A stretch of 64,000 nt of DNA, from positions 186,001-250,000 of the forward strand of contig NZ_VHKL01000010.1 in the NCBI RefSeq assembly GCF_007474605.1, read 5' to 3'. Origin of the DNA: Rhodoligotrophos appendicifer. Lineage in GTDB: Bacteria; Pseudomonadota; Alphaproteobacteria; Rhizobiales; Im1. The number at the start of each line of letters is the position of its first letter. The stretch's first letter is position 1. The translations under genes and the position numbers were made by a program. This document shows positions 50,765 through 60,960 of the stretch, one piece after another. Under the pieces are notes generated by a model. That model was given only the letters and a program-made list of their open reading frames with translations. It had not been told where the DNA came from and did no database searches.

Positions 50765-51928
50765 ATGAAGGCGTCCCTCTTTTGTTTGCCAAGTGTTGGA
50801 TCCCGCGCCGAGATCGAGGCCGGGATGGCCGGTCAGCGTAATGATCTCTACCAGCGAATGCTGGCTGAAATGTCCGAACTCATCCGCATGGCCGACGACC
50901 TCGGCTATGACTCGGTGAGCTTCACCGAGCATCACTTTCATATCGAGGGTTTCGAGGTCTCTAATAATCCGGTGATGCTTGATCTCTACTTCGCGATGCA
51001 GACGAAGCGGATCCGTGTAGGGCAGCTGGGGATTGTGCTTCCCGCACAGAATCCGATCCGGGTCGCAGAAGACATCGCCATGCTGGATCACATGAGCGGT
51101 GGGCGGGCCTGCGCCGGCTTCGCTCGCGGTTACCAGCGCCGGTGGGTCGACATCATGGCCCAGCAAACCCACGGAGTACGTGGAGCGCTTCCTCACGAGC
51201 ATGACCAGATCGATGCAGCGAACCGAGAGGCATTCGAGGAAAATTTCCAGCTCATCAAGAAGTGCTGGACTGAGCAGATGATCACCTTTGACGGGAAGTA
51301 CTGGAAGGTGCCGGCAGGCCGTACACCTTGGACGCTTGATACCACGCAGAAATGGGGTGCAGGCGTTGAGGATGGAATTCTGAAATCGATTGGCGTGGTA
51401 CCCAAGCCTCTCCAGAAACCGTACCCGCCCGTGTTTCTGCCATTTGCCAGTTCAGAGAACAGCGTTCGTTGGGCCGCGCGGGAAGGGGTCACGGCTATCT
51501 TGCCACCGATGCATTCGAGCTACGAGAACCCTCTTTACGACGTCTATGCCGAAGTCTCAGGACGCCCACGGGGTGATGGTACGGGTTTGCTGCGCGACGT
51601 CATCATCGCAGATACCGATGAGGAAGCACTGAAGCTGTGGGAAGACTCAGGACGCTTTTCCACCCGAGCCTGGTTCGAGCCGTTCGGCTTCCGAAAGCAT
51701 ACAATGGATCCGGGAGCCAATCGCTATCCAACCCCCCAAGAGGCCATCGAGCTGGGTTATGCTCTGGTCGGTACCGTTGACACCGTGACCCGCGCTTTGG
51801 AAGCAAACATGAAGCGCCAGAAAGTCGATTGGCTGTTTTGTTACACCTATAATGCGCTCATTCCCCATGCCAAACTGATGAAGTCGGTCGAGCGCTTCTG
51901 GACGGAAGTCATGCCCAGGTTCAATTGA
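50765..51928 (+). CDS. Luciferase-like (LLM) FMN-dependent monooxygenase
   Basis: 387-residue member of the bacterial luciferase superfamily (PF00296), which uses reduced FMN from a partner reductase for oxygen insertion, including type II Baeyer-Villiger reactions. DSVSFTEHHFHIEG, IRVGQLGIVLPAQNPIRVAEDIA in parts, and GGRACAGFARGYQ are family landmarks. The FMN reductase is the nearest intact gene upstream. With P450 and SDR genes in the operon, a ketone-to-lactone step is the favoured role, but desulfonation or aldehyde oxidation cannot be excluded. Confidence 0.88.
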   Translation: MKASLFCLPSVGSRAEIEAGMAGQRNDLYQRMLAEMSELIRMADDLGYDSVSFTEHHFHIEGFEVSNNPVMLDLYFAMQTKRIRVGQLGIVLPAQNPIRVAEDIAMLDHMSGGRACAGFARGYQRRWVDIMAQQTHGVRGALPHEHDQIDAANREAFEENFQLIKKCWTEQMITFDGKYWKVPAGRTPWTLDTTQKWGAGVEDGILKSIGVVPKPLQKPYPPVFLPFASSENSVRWAAREGVTAILPPMHSSYENPLYDVYAEVSGRPRGDGTGLLRDVIIADTDEEALKLWEDSGRFSTRAWFEPFGFRKHTMDPGANRYPTPQEAIELGYALVGTVDTVTRALEANMKRQKVDWLFCYTYNALIPHAKLMKSVERFWTEVMPRFN

Positions 51929-51949
51929 GCCGAGGAGCTTAGAAGGCTG

Positions 51950-52729
51950 ATGGTTTTGCCGCCGCCCAATCCTATCCTGCGCAAGTTTGAACGAGGCGAA
52001 ATGGCCTTCGGAACTTTCGTGTTTTCGCGCGACCCAGCAGTCACTGAGATCGTAGCGGCCGCCGGGTTCGACTTGGCTGTGATAGACACTGAACACGCCC
52101 CCTTAGGAGTCGGTGAGATCATCGATCACCTGCGCGCAGGAAACGCAGCCGGACTATCCTGCTGGGTCCGAGTTGCCGGCTACAATCCAGCAGAGGTGGG
52201 CAGACTTCTCGATCTTGGCGCCCAGGGGATCTTGTTTCCTCACTACGGGATGCAGCCCGATGAGGCCGCGAACGCCCTAAGCGCTCTGCGCTATGCGCCC
52301 GAGGGAAGCCGCCCGACCTGTACTGGAATTCGCGCCAGTTCCTATGGCGTCGGGAGCTTCGCCGATTACACGAAGCGCGCCAATAGCGAGGTGATGGGCA
52401 TCGGTCTTATCGAAGATGCCGAGGTGGTTGATCGCATCGAGGAAGTCATTGAGGCCTGTACACTGACGGCAGTCATGCCCGGCGGCGGAGGCGATTTGGC
52501 GACCTCAATGGGTCTCCACGGTCAGGGAACGCATCCCCGTGTGATCGGTGCGGCGCGGAAGGTCGTCGAGACTGCCAAGCGGAAGCCGGGCCTGAAGGTC
52601 GGGGTCTATGTCTCAGACCTGGCTGGTGCCGAGGAGTGGCGCGCCCTGGGAGCTGACTTCCTGGTTTACTCCATCGACTACAAGGTCCTTTCCGCGGCCT
52701 ATTCAGGCATAAGGCAGGCTTTGGCTTAG
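51950..52729 (+). CDS. HpcH/HpaI-type class II aldolase
   Basis: 259-residue HpcH/HpaI aldolase/citrate lyase family protein. Catalytic His is in VIDTEHAPLG (about residue 49), with Arg in CWVRVAGYN, metal Glu in GLIEDAE and Asp in GGGGDLATSMG. Gln of the usual QxE reads Leu-Ile-Glu. These enzymes cleave 4-hydroxy-2-keto acids to pyruvate and an aldehyde, a fitting last step for a ring-cleavage route. It lies 21 bp after the monooxygenase gene. Confidence 0.85.
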   Translation: MVLPPPNPILRKFERGEMAFGTFVFSRDPAVTEIVAAAGFDLAVIDTEHAPLGVGEIIDHLRAGNAAGLSCWVRVAGYNPAEVGRLLDLGAQGILFPHYGMQPDEAANALSALRYAPEGSRPTCTGIRASSYGVGSFADYTKRANSEVMGIGLIEDAEVVDRIEEVIEACTLTAVMPGGGGDLATSMGLHGQGTHPRVIGAARKVVETAKRKPGLKVGVYVSDLAGAEEWRALGADFLVYSIDYKVLSAAYSGIRQALA

Positions 52730-52797
52730 AAGCAGCCCGAGAAAGACGGTGCTGCACGACAACGGTGATGAACACCGGAGCAAGAAGGGAGAACGAG

Positions 52798-54012
52798 ATG
52801 AAGGTGCTAAGAACGGCTTTTGCCGCGCTGCTCTGCCTGGTTGCACAGGCGGGGCTACAGTCGGCGGTAGCTCAAGAGCCGGTACGTATCGGGCTCATCG
52901 ACGACCAGAGCTCGGTCTATTCGGGCCTGGGAGGCAAAGGGACGGTGATCGCCGTCCAAATGGCAATTGAGGATTTTGGCGGCAAGGCTCTGGGTCAGCC
53001 TATCGAGTTTCGCTCCGCCGATCATCTCAACCAGCCTGACCTCGCTTTAAGCTTGGCTTCAGCCTGGCTAGACCGAGACAAGTTCGACGTCATCCTCGGC
53101 GGCGGCAGTTCCGCTGCTCTGCTGGCGGTTCAGAACATGATGAAGGCCAAGCCAACCAAGACCTTGATGGTCACCGGCTCGTCCAATCTCGATTTCGCGG
53201 GCAAGGCCTGTACTGAGAACTCAATGCAGTTCGCCCCGAATAACTACGTGCTACTGGCGCCGACGATCAAAGCGCTCACCGATCAAGACCAGAAGAAATG
53301 GTATCTGCTGTCGAGCGACAATGCCGGAGGCAAGACGGCACGCAGCGTTGCAACGAAGAAGCTGGAGCAGTTCGGTGGCTCGGTTTCGGGCACGGCACTG
53401 TTTCCTCTAGACTCAACGGATTTCTCGTCTTTCCTGCTGCAGGCACAAGCGACCACGCCGCAGGTGCTGGGGCTGTCAACATCAGGCTCACCGCTGGTTG
53501 CTCTGGTTAAGCAGTCGCGGGAGTTTGGCCTCCAGGCCTCGGGCATTCAGATGGCTCTGCTGGCGGCCTTTATCACCGACATCCACAGCATCGGCCTCGA
53601 GGCGGCACAAGGCTTGGTGTTCTCGACGATATTCTACTGGGATCGCAACGAGAAGACCCGCGACTTTGCTAAGCGGTTCTTTGCCAAGGACGGCGGGATG
53701 CCGACCCAGATGCATGCTGCCGCTTATGCAGCAACCATCCATTACCTGCAGGCTGTCGAGACAGCCAAGACGGCCGACGCGACCAAGGTCATCCCCTTGA
53801 TGCGCGAGAAGCACATCGACAATCCGCTCTTCGAGGACGCCTATGTGCGCGAGGACGGTGCGGTCATCTGGCCTGCCTATTTCGTCCAGGTAAAAACGCC
53901 GGCAGAATCTAAGGACCCCTGGGACTATTACACGATCAAGGCCACAATCTCAGGGCAGGATGCCAATCTGTCGATCAAGGATCAAGGCTGTCCGCGTTTT
54001 GCCGGCCAGTGA
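52798..54012 (+). CDS. Liv-type periplasmic solute-binding protein
   Basis: 404-residue Peripla_BP_6 protein. ATG at 52798 follows AAGGGAG; the 11 residues upstream in frame are not signal-like. Signal peptide ends GLQSAVA-QEP. Blocks VRIGLIDDQSSVYSGLGGKG and GGGSSAALLAVQNMMK are typical of a subfamily seen next to aromatic or terpenoid catabolic genes. It is the intact receptor of the importer that follows and is probably the successor of the deleted copy at 50510. Confidence 0.9.
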   Translation: MKVLRTAFAALLCLVAQAGLQSAVAQEPVRIGLIDDQSSVYSGLGGKGTVIAVQMAIEDFGGKALGQPIEFRSADHLNQPDLALSLASAWLDRDKFDVILGGGSSAALLAVQNMMKAKPTKTLMVTGSSNLDFAGKACTENSMQFAPNNYVLLAPTIKALTDQDQKKWYLLSSDNAGGKTARSVATKKLEQFGGSVSGTALFPLDSTDFSSFLLQAQATTPQVLGLSTSGSPLVALVKQSREFGLQASGIQMALLAAFITDIHSIGLEAAQGLVFSTIFYWDRNEKTRDFAKRFFAKDGGMPTQMHAAAYAATIHYLQAVETAKTADATKVIPLMREKHIDNPLFEDAYVREDGAVIWPAYFVQVKTPAESKDPWDYYTIKATISGQDANLSIKDQGCPRFAGQ

Positions 54013-54023
54013 CGAGAGTGTCG

Positions 54024-54809
54024 ATGCCCGCAACGTCCGACATCGTGCTGAGGACCGAAGGTCTGACCAAGGAGTTTTCCGGCTTCGTTGCCGTCTCCGA
54101 CGTTAGCCTTTCGGTTCGCCGCGGCACGGTCCACGCGCTCATAGGTCCTAATGGCGCCGGCAAGACGACTGTCTTCAACCTCTTGACAGGCTTCTTGCCA
54201 CCCACGTCCGGGCAGATCTTCTATAAGGGCGAGGACGTCACCCGTGATCGCCCTGCCGCCATCGCCAGGCGCGGCATGGTGCGGTCATTTCAGATCTCGG
54301 CGGTGTTCCCACATCTCAGCGTGCGGGAGAACATAGGGATTGCGCTCCAAAGAGCGACGGGCACGTCGTTCTTCTTCTGGCGACACGAGAAGTCTCTGAA
54401 TTACCTCAACGCTCGTATCGAGAGCCTCGCAGCGCAATTCCGGTTGTTGGACGCACTGGACATACCGACCGTTGAACTCCCTTACGGGCGAAAGCGAGCA
54501 CTCGAGATAGCCACCACCCTGGCTCTGGAACCCGACCTGCTGCTCCTGGATGAGCCGATGGCCGGCCTCGGCCGCGATGATATCGACCGTGTCTCAGGCT
54601 TCATACGCGACCTGGCCAACGAACGCACAGTGCTGATGGTGGAGCATAATCTTTCCGTCGTCGCCCGTATCTCGGATGTTATCACGGTTTTGACGCACGG
54701 CCAGGTGCTGGCGGAAGGGCCCTATGCGGAGATTTCACGGAATCCCAAGGTCCTCGAAGCCTATGTCGGTACGGCTCACGCGATGCCGGCGCAAGAGGAG
54801 CGGACCTAG
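54024..54809 (+). CDS. LivG-type ABC transporter ATPase
   Basis: 261-residue LivG ATPase: Walker [54 protein letters not shown] in place of the signature, Walker B LLLLDEPMAGLGRDD and VEHNLSVVARI. I prefer the ATG at 54024, with GAGAG upstream, to a GTG at 54009 that overlaps the binding-protein stop but has no ribosome site. Confidence 0.9.
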   Translation: MPATSDIVLRTEGLTKEFSGFVAVSDVSLSVRRGTVHALIGPNGAGKTTVFNLLTGFLPPTSGQIFYKGEDVTRDRPAAIARRGMVRSFQISAVFPHLSVRENIGIALQRATGTSFFFWRHEKSLNYLNARIESLAAQFRLLDALDIPTVELPYGRKRALEIATTLALEPDLLLLDEPMAGLGRDDIDRVSGFIRDLANERTVLMVEHNLSVVARISDVITVLTHGQVLAEGPYAEISRNPKVLEAYVGTAHAMPAQEERT

Positions 54810-54811
54810 CA

Positions 54812-56737
54812 ATGGATCTCTTCGGCATTCCCGTTCCGGTGCTCTTTGGCCAATTGTTGTTGGGGCTGATCAATGGCGCCTTCTATGCCATGATGAGCCT
54901 CGGGCTTGCGCTGATCTTCGGGCTCCTGAACATCGGCAACTTCACCCACGGCGCGCTCTACATGATGGGCGCCTTCGTGGCTTGGTGGCTCCTGACCTTC
55001 TTCGGTATCGGCTACTGGCCTGCTCTGGTCATCGCACCCCTGGTCGTTGGCGCTTTTGGCATGCTGCTTGAGCGAGTCTTGCTGAAGCGTATCTACGACC
55101 TGCCCCACGTTTACGGGTTGCTGTTGACCTTCGGTCTGACCCTTGTCATCGAAGGACTGTTTCGCCAAGGCTACGGAACGTCGGGCCTTTCCTACCCCAC
55201 TCCTCAGATACTGACAGGTGGGTGGAATTTGGGGTTCATGTTCCTGCCGGCCTATCGCGGCTGGGTCATTTTAGCCTCCGTCCTTCTTTGCGCTGCAACG
55301 TGGTTCGTTATTGAGCGCACGCGTTTGGGCTCAAACCTGCGCGCCGCGACAGAGAATCCGACATTGACCGGGGCGCTGGGGATCAACGTGCCGCGTCTCG
55401 TCACGATGAGCTTCGGTCTCGGCGTCGGGCTGGCGGCCGTCGCTGGCGTGATGGCAGCGCCCATTTTTCAAGTCAATCCACTCATGGGATCGAACCTGGT
55501 CATCATCGGCTTCGCCGTGGTTGTGATCGGCGGGCTGGGCTCGATCCTTGGAGCGATCGTCAGCGGCTTTGGGGTTGGCATTGTTGAGGCCTTCGCCAAA
55601 GTCTTCTATCCGCATGGCTCGACGACCGTGATCTTCGTCCTCATGGCGGTTATTCTGCTCATACGTCCCGCTGGCCTGTTCGGCCGTTCTGGCGGCGGGC
55701 CCGTGATCGAATCCGCTCCGGTGGTGCCTGTTTCCACCAAACCAAACCGATTCAGCGAGCCGCTTCTTCTGATAGGGCTACTTGCTGTCGGGGCGCTGGC
55801 ACCTTTCGTGGTCTATCCGACATTTCTGATGAAGGCCCTGTGCTTTGCACTCTTCGCCAGCGCGTTCAATCTGCTGATCGGCTATGTCGGGCTGCTTTCC
55901 TTTGGTCATGCCGCCTTTTTTGGCGGCGCCGCCTATGTAACCGCACTCGCTGCCAAGGAATTGGGATTTCCGCCGGAGCTCGCACTGCTTTCCGGCACCG
56001 TCGCAGCCGCCGTGGTCGGTGCACTTTTCGGTTGGATCGCTATTCGCCGCCAGGGCGTCTATTTCGCGATGATCACCCTCGCTCTGTCGCAAATCGTATT
56101 CTTCTATGCAATGCAGACGCCCTATGCGTCAGGTGAGGACGGCATCCAAGAGGTGCCGCGCGGTCACCTCTTCGGTTTTATTGATCTGAACAATCAGTTG
56201 AACCTCTACTTCTTTGTTCTCGGTGTGTTTGTCCTCGGGTTCCTCATTATCCGACGGACCATCCATTCGCCCTTCGGCCGCGTGCTGAAGTCCATCCGGG
56301 AAAATGAACCCCGAGGGATCTCACTTGGCTATGACACCGATCGCTTCAAACTTTTGGCCTTCACCATCTCGGCCGCACTGGCCGGGCTCGCCGGCGGGAC
56401 TAAGGTGTTGGTGTTTCAGGTGACATCGCCCTCGGACATTCACTGGATGGTGTCTGGCTTCGTGATCCTGATGGTCCTGATGGGTGGGCTGGGCACGGTC
56501 CTGGGACCCACCGTTGGCGCATTGATCCTGACGTCCATGGACTATTACCTGGCCGAATTCGGCTCCTGGATCCTGGTCATCGAGGGCTTCGCCTTTATCA
56601 TTTTCGTCCTGCTGTTCCGCCGCGGTGTGGTCGGCGAGATCACGGCGCTCGTCCATCGGCTGAAGGAGCGACACCACCATCGAAAACCCGCGCCGCTGCA
56701 TGCGCAAGAAGCAACACCGGAGGGGTACTCTTCGTGA
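54812..56737 (+). CDS. LivH-LivM fusion permease
   Basis: 641-residue protein joining both HAAT permeases. Residues 1-290 are LivH (LLGLINGAFYAMMSLGLALI, GNFTHGALYMMGAF, VVVIGGLGSILGAIVSGFGV). A linker around 295-315 leads to LivM (ASAFNLLIGYVGLLSFGHAAFF, IRRQGVYFAMITLALSQIVFF, SIRENEPRGISLGYD, LMGGLGTVLGPTVGALIL). About 18 membrane segments in total. No internal stop or frameshift. This replaces the usual livH/livM pair. Confidence 0.92.
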   Translation: MDLFGIPVPVLFGQLLLGLINGAFYAMMSLGLALIFGLLNIGNFTHGALYMMGAFVAWWLLTFFGIGYWPALVIAPLVVGAFGMLLERVLLKRIYDLPHVYGLLLTFGLTLVIEGLFRQGYGTSGLSYPTPQILTGGWNLGFMFLPAYRGWVILASVLLCAATWFVIERTRLGSNLRAATENPTLTGALGINVPRLVTMSFGLGVGLAAVAGVMAAPIFQVNPLMGSNLVIIGFAVVVIGGLGSILGAIVSGFGVGIVEAFAKVFYPHGSTTVIFVLMAVILLIRPAGLFGRSGGGPVIESAPVVPVSTKPNRFSEPLLLIGLLAVGALAPFVVYPTFLMKALCFALFASAFNLLIGYVGLLSFGHAAFFGGAAYVTALAAKELGFPPELALLSGTVAAAVVGALFGWIAIRRQGVYFAMITLALSQIVFFYAMQTPYASGEDGIQEVPRGHLFGFIDLNNQLNLYFFVLGVFVLGFLIIRRTIHSPFGRVLKSIRENEPRGISLGYDTDRFKLLAFTISAALAGLAGGTKVLVFQVTSPSDIHWMVSGFVILMVLMGGLGTVLGPTVGALILTSMDYYLAEFGSWILVIEGFAFIIFVLLFRRGVVGEITALVHRLKERHHHRKPAPLHAQEATPEGYSS

Positions 56738-57534
56738 AGCCTACGATTGACCTGCAAGGAAAGACGATCGTCCTAACGGGTGCCGGCCAAGGGCTCGGCG
56801 CTGCCACAGCCGAAGTCCTCGCTGCAGCCGGCGCAAATCTGATGTTGCTCGACCGCAACCAGTCGGAGGTCGAAGCCGTGGCTGCAGCGCTGCGCAAGAC
56901 CGGAGTTCAGGTTGAGACACGCACCTGCGACATCAGTTCTGAAGCCGATGTGGAGGCGGCGCGTGCCGCGACCGCAAGCCGGTTTGGTAAATGCGATGGC
57001 TTAGTGAACAATGCCGGCGTGGTCGGCTTCACTCCCCTGGAGGATCTACCCCTAGCCGAATGGAACCGGTTGCTGTCGGTGAACCTGACCGGCACTTTCC
57101 TTTGCATACAACATTTCGGGCGCATGATGCTGGCGCAAGGTTCGGGAAGCATCGTGACCATCACCTCCACCGCTGCCAGCATTCCCCAGTCTCAATCGGG
57201 CGCCTATTCCTCCAGCAAAGCTGGCGCCATGATCCTCGCTAGGCAGGCGGGCATGGAGTGGGGCCCGCGAGGCGTTCGCTCCAACGTGGTCAGCCCAGGC
57301 GCCATGTGGACTCCCATGACCAAGCCATTCCAAAGCGATCCCGCCGCCGTCGAGCGGCGGAGCGCATTGATTGCGTCGCGCCGCATCGCCGAGCCTGTGG
57401 AAATGGCGCATGTGATTGCCTTTCTGTTGAGCGACCTCGCGAGCTACGTGAACGGTGCCAATATCGATGTTGATGGGGGCCTCCGTCAGATGATGCTGTC
57501 GTTGATGCCCAGGCCCGGAGTGAACGCCCATTGA
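56734..57534 (+). CDS. Short-chain dehydrogenase/reductase (SDR)
   Basis: 266-residue classical SDR: cofactor motif TGAGQGLGAA (15-24), LDRN after strand 2 favouring NAD, NNAG near 91, catalytic Ser-Tyr-Lys with AYSSSKAG near 150, and VSPGAMWTPM. It oxidises a secondary alcohol or reduces a ketone. GTG start overlaps the permease stop (GTGA). In this operon it would oxidise the P450 product to the ketone taken by the flavin monooxygenase. Confidence 0.9.
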   Translation: MKPTIDLQGKTIVLTGAGQGLGAATAEVLAAAGANLMLLDRNQSEVEAVAAALRKTGVQVETRTCDISSEADVEAARAATASRFGKCDGLVNNAGVVGFTPLEDLPLAEWNRLLSVNLTGTFLCIQHFGRMMLAQGSGSIVTITSTAASIPQSQSGAYSSSKAGAMILARQAGMEWGPRGVRSNVVSPGAMWTPMTKPFQSDPAAVERRSALIASRRIAEPVEMAHVIAFLLSDLASYVNGANIDVDGGLRQMMLSLMPRPGVNAH

Positions 57535-58472
57535 CCGCGCTCCCTCTCTCGACAGGTGAAATTCGGGTTCTGGCATCCGGCCTGCGCTTTCCGGAAGGCC
57601 CAGTCTGGTTGGCGGATGGCTCTATCGCCCTCGTGGAGATCGCCCGAGGCACGATCACCCGTGTCGATCCTTCTGGAAAAATCAGCATCATCGCCACGAC
57701 AGGCGGTGGACCCAACGGCATGGCTCTCGGCCCCGATGGCGCATTCTACGTGTGCAACAATGGCGGCTTCACTTGGCTCGAGGAGAATGGCCGGTTCCGC
57801 CCCGTCGGACCCTCGCCCGACTATAAGACAGGCCGGATCGAACGCGTTGATCCCGACACGGGCGAATCGACGATCCTCTACGATCGATGCGGCGATCATC
57901 CCTTGTGCGGGCCCAATGACTTGGTCTTCGACGCAGACGGTGGGTTCTATTTCACCGATACCGGCCGCGTTCACCACCGCAGTCGCGATCATGGCGGCGT
58001 CTACTACGCCCGCGCCGATGGTTCCGAGATCACGGAGATCGTCCATCCTATGATCGGCCCGAACGGCATCGGTCTGTCCCCGGACGGTGCCGCGCTTTAC
58101 GTTGCCGAGATGGAGACAGCCCGTCTCTGGTCCTACGAGATCCTCGCCCCCGGAAGGGTTGCGAAACTACCCTTCCCCATCCTGAACGGCGGGCGTTTGG
58201 TAGCGGGTCTGGGTGGTTTTCAGCGGATCGACAGCCTGGCAGTCGAAGCGTCCGGCAATATCTGTCTCGCAACTCTGGTAACCGGAGAGATCATCGTTGT
58301 CTCGCCGGAGGGAGAGATCGTCCGTAAAGTCAAAATGCCGGATATCTACTGCACAAACCTCTGTTTCGGCGGTCCCGACAGGAGAACTGCGTTCATCACC
58401 ATGGGTCTGTCCGGCGAGTTGCTCGCAATGTCCTGGGCCGAGCCTGGGCTGGCGCTCAATTTCGGGGCATGA
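57531..58472 (+). CDS. SMP-30/gluconolactonase family lactonase
   Basis: 313-residue six-bladed beta-propeller lactonase (PF08450). Metal ligands are visible: Glu in LRFPEGPVW, Asn in GGPNGMALG and CGPNDLVFDADGG, Asp in LSPDGAALYVAEM. TTG start overlaps the SDR stop, with GGAGTGA at the right distance. It hydrolyses lactones, so it suits the product of a Baeyer-Villiger-type step. Confidence 0.88.
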   Translation: MTALPLSTGEIRVLASGLRFPEGPVWLADGSIALVEIARGTITRVDPSGKISIIATTGGGPNGMALGPDGAFYVCNNGGFTWLEENGRFRPVGPSPDYKTGRIERVDPDTGESTILYDRCGDHPLCGPNDLVFDADGGFYFTDTGRVHHRSRDHGGVYYARADGSEITEIVHPMIGPNGIGLSPDGAALYVAEMETARLWSYEILAPGRVAKLPFPILNGGRLVAGLGGFQRIDSLAVEASGNICLATLVTGEIIVVSPEGEIVRKVKMPDIYCTNLCFGGPDRRTAFITMGLSGELLAMSWAEPGLALNFGA

Positions 58473-59491
58473 CGGACGTGGAAGCGCAAAACCGTCATAC
58501 ACGCTGGCGCAAACGGCCTTCACCATCCACCTGGGGGGATTTCGGGGCGGACGACCAGCGCGGACGGCTGAACCTGATCACACCAGAGCGTCGCCTTGCA
58601 GCATTGCAAGAAGCACGCGTCGGCAAATCCTTTTGCCTGTCGCTGCCGCTCGACTATCCCGGCGGGAGGGCCCTGTCACCGTTCCGCAAGCCACCGGAGC
58701 TGCGAGCCGAAGTTATGGCTGATGGCCAGCCGGTGTTTAATGCCGGCGCTGGCGCCAGCCAATCAGACGCAACAGATCTGTTCTGCGATCAGTCGGTTCG
58801 TCTGTCGCTTCAATATTCCACCCATTGGGACGGGCTCGCCCATGTGGGCGCGCGGTTCGACGCCAATGCCGATGGGGAGGCGGAATGCGTCTATTACAAT
58901 GGCTTCCCGGCGCAGGACACGCATGATGACGGCGTCCTTCGACTCGGGGTCGAGACTATGGCTGAGACCTGCGTCCAAGGGCGGGGTGTGATGATCGACC
59001 TCGTGCCACATTTCGGCGGCACTGCCCACCCCGTTGGTTATGACGACCTCATGCGGGTTGTGGAGCATGACGGTGTCATCGTGGGCGAGGGCGACATCGT
59101 TTGCTTTCGCACCGGATTCGCGGACCTTCTGCTCAAAATGCGCCGGCAGCCGGATCGCAATCGCCTTTTCTCCGAGACCCCGGCCCTGGACGGCCGCGAT
59201 GAGCGTTTACTGCAGTGGATCACGGACATCGGGCTGGCAGCGATCGTTGCCGATAATTATGCCGTCGAGACGCTGCCAAGCCGGCCCGGACATCAAGCCT
59301 GTTCGCCGAACCTGCCGCTGCACCAGCATTGCCTGTTCCAGCTTGGCGTGCCTCTAGGCGAATTGTGGCACCTCGGTGACCTGGCCGACTGGCTGTGCGC
59401 TCATGGGCGCAACAGCTTTCTTTTGACGGCACCGCCCTTGCGACTGACGGGAGCGGTTGCTTCGCCGACCACCCCTGTTGCGACGGTGTGA
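58469..59491 (+). CDS. Cyclase-family metal-dependent hydrolase
   Basis: 340-residue long-form PF04199 protein. Metal motif YSTHWDGLAHVG keeps the His-Asp-His pattern that the island member (9169) has as Gln-Asp-His. Start STWGDFGADDQRGRLNLITP and end LPLHQHCLFQLGVPLGELW are typical. It may open a lactone or amide, and could act in series or as an alternative to the SMP-30 protein whose gene it overlaps (ATGA). Confidence 0.86.
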   Translation: MTDVEAQNRHTRWRKRPSPSTWGDFGADDQRGRLNLITPERRLAALQEARVGKSFCLSLPLDYPGGRALSPFRKPPELRAEVMADGQPVFNAGAGASQSDATDLFCDQSVRLSLQYSTHWDGLAHVGARFDANADGEAECVYYNGFPAQDTHDDGVLRLGVETMAETCVQGRGVMIDLVPHFGGTAHPVGYDDLMRVVEHDGVIVGEGDIVCFRTGFADLLLKMRRQPDRNRLFSETPALDGRDERLLQWITDIGLAAIVADNYAVETLPSRPGHQACSPNLPLHQHCLFQLGVPLGELWHLGDLADWLCAHGRNSFLLTAPPLRLTGAVASPTTPVATV

Positions 59492-59515
59492 ACCACTCAA
59501 GATCTGGAGGAGACC

Positions 59516-60727
59516 ATGGCTGACACCCAACACCTGCCGCAATATCCCATCAGGCGGACCTGCCCCTTTGACCCACCGGCCGAATTCTCGGAGTTCCGCG
59601 ATGAGCAGCCACTGACGCGGATGCGCCTTTGGGATGGCTCGGCGATGTGGCTCGCAACCCGCTATGACGAGGTGCGGACTATTCTGGCAGACCCGCGCTT
59701 CAGCGCCATTCCGGCGGTGCCGGGCTACCCGATCGTCGCCGAAAGCCGCGCCGCCATGCTGCGGGCCGAGCGTCACAACTTCGCCTTCATGGATGATCCC
59801 GAACATGCCGGGTTCCGGCGGATGCTGGTAAAGATGTTTACCGTAAAGCGGATCGGACAGATGCGCCCGGCGATCCAGAAAATCGTCGACCAGCTCCTTG
59901 ATTCTCTTCTGGCCAAGGGTCCGCCAGTCGATTTCATCAAGGATTTCGCGCTTCCGGTTCCGTCGTTGGTGATCTCAGAACTCCTTGCCATTCCCTATGA
60001 GGATCACGAGTTCTTTCAGGACTGTGCCGCCGCCCGAGTAAATCTCAGCGCTCCACCGGAGGTGTCTGCCAATGCAGGGAAGAAGATTTGGGATTATCTC
60101 GATGGTCTCTTGACCAAACGCGAGCAGGGAATTGGATTGGGCGACGATTTGCTGAGTCAACTTGTCATTGAGCAAATTCGTCCTGGGCATCTCGCTCATG
60201 CGGACGCGGTGGGCACTGCCCGGGCGCTACTGCTTGCCGGACACGATACGACCGCCACCCAGATCGGCGCCGGAACGTTGACGCTGCTCGAGCATCCAGA
60301 CCAACTTAGGGCGCTAATAGCGGACCCATCTCTCGTTCCGGCAGCCGTTGAAGAAATTCTGCGCTACTTCACGATTACTCATCACAATGCGCCCCGAGTT
60401 GCCTTGGAAGACGTGCAGATTGGCGATCAAGTCATCCTCGCAGGCGAGGGGGTGATTGCGTCGGTGAGTGCCGCGAACCGCGACCCACGGGCTTTTGCAG
60501 ATCCAGATCGCTTCGATATCCACCGGGATGCAAACCACCATCTGGCCTTCGCCTATGGCGTGCACCAATGCCTAGGTCAGGCGCTTGCCCGTTTGGAATT
60601 GCAAATTGTGTTCGAGACGCTGTTTCGGCGAATACCCACCCTGAGATTGGCGGTTCCTTTCGAAGAACTCAAATTCAAGCATGAAAGCCTGACCTTCGGC
60701 GTGATCGAGATGCCGGTTGAATGGTAG
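59516..60727 (+). CDS. Cytochrome P450 (soluble, bacterial class I)
   Basis: 403-residue P450. Haem ligand Cys352 in FAYGVHQCLG, I-helix AGHDTT (241-246) with the acid-alcohol pair intact, Glu280-x-x-Arg283 (EEILR), and the substrate-access region DPEHAGFRRML. No membrane anchor. It needs a ferredoxin and reductase: the ferredoxin follows directly, no reductase gene is in the window. Likely first oxidant of the pathway, hydroxylating an unactivated ring carbon. Confidence 0.95.
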   Translation: MADTQHLPQYPIRRTCPFDPPAEFSEFRDEQPLTRMRLWDGSAMWLATRYDEVRTILADPRFSAIPAVPGYPIVAESRAAMLRAERHNFAFMDDPEHAGFRRMLVKMFTVKRIGQMRPAIQKIVDQLLDSLLAKGPPVDFIKDFALPVPSLVISELLAIPYEDHEFFQDCAAARVNLSAPPEVSANAGKKIWDYLDGLLTKREQGIGLGDDLLSQLVIEQIRPGHLAHADAVGTARALLLAGHDTTATQIGAGTLTLLEHPDQLRALIADPSLVPAAVEEILRYFTITHHNAPRVALEDVQIGDQVILAGEGVIASVSAANRDPRAFADPDRFDIHRDANHHLAFAYGVHQCLGQALARLELQIVFETLFRRIPTLRLAVPFEELKFKHESLTFGVIEMPVEW

Positions 60728-60752
60728 CAGCCAACACAAACGAGAGGTTCTT

Positions 60753-60960
60753 ATGCGCGTTAAAATCGATCACAGCGGCTGTATTGGGGCCGGTCAATGC
60801 GTACGCGTCGCGCCTGAGGTCTTTGCTCAGGACGAGGAGGACGGCATGGTTATACTCCTTGATGAAACCCCCCCACCAAGCCAGCGCGACGCGGTGATCA
60901 AGGCAGCAAAGCTTTGTCCCGCTCGCATCATTGACGCCGATGACGAGGAACCTCTTTCCC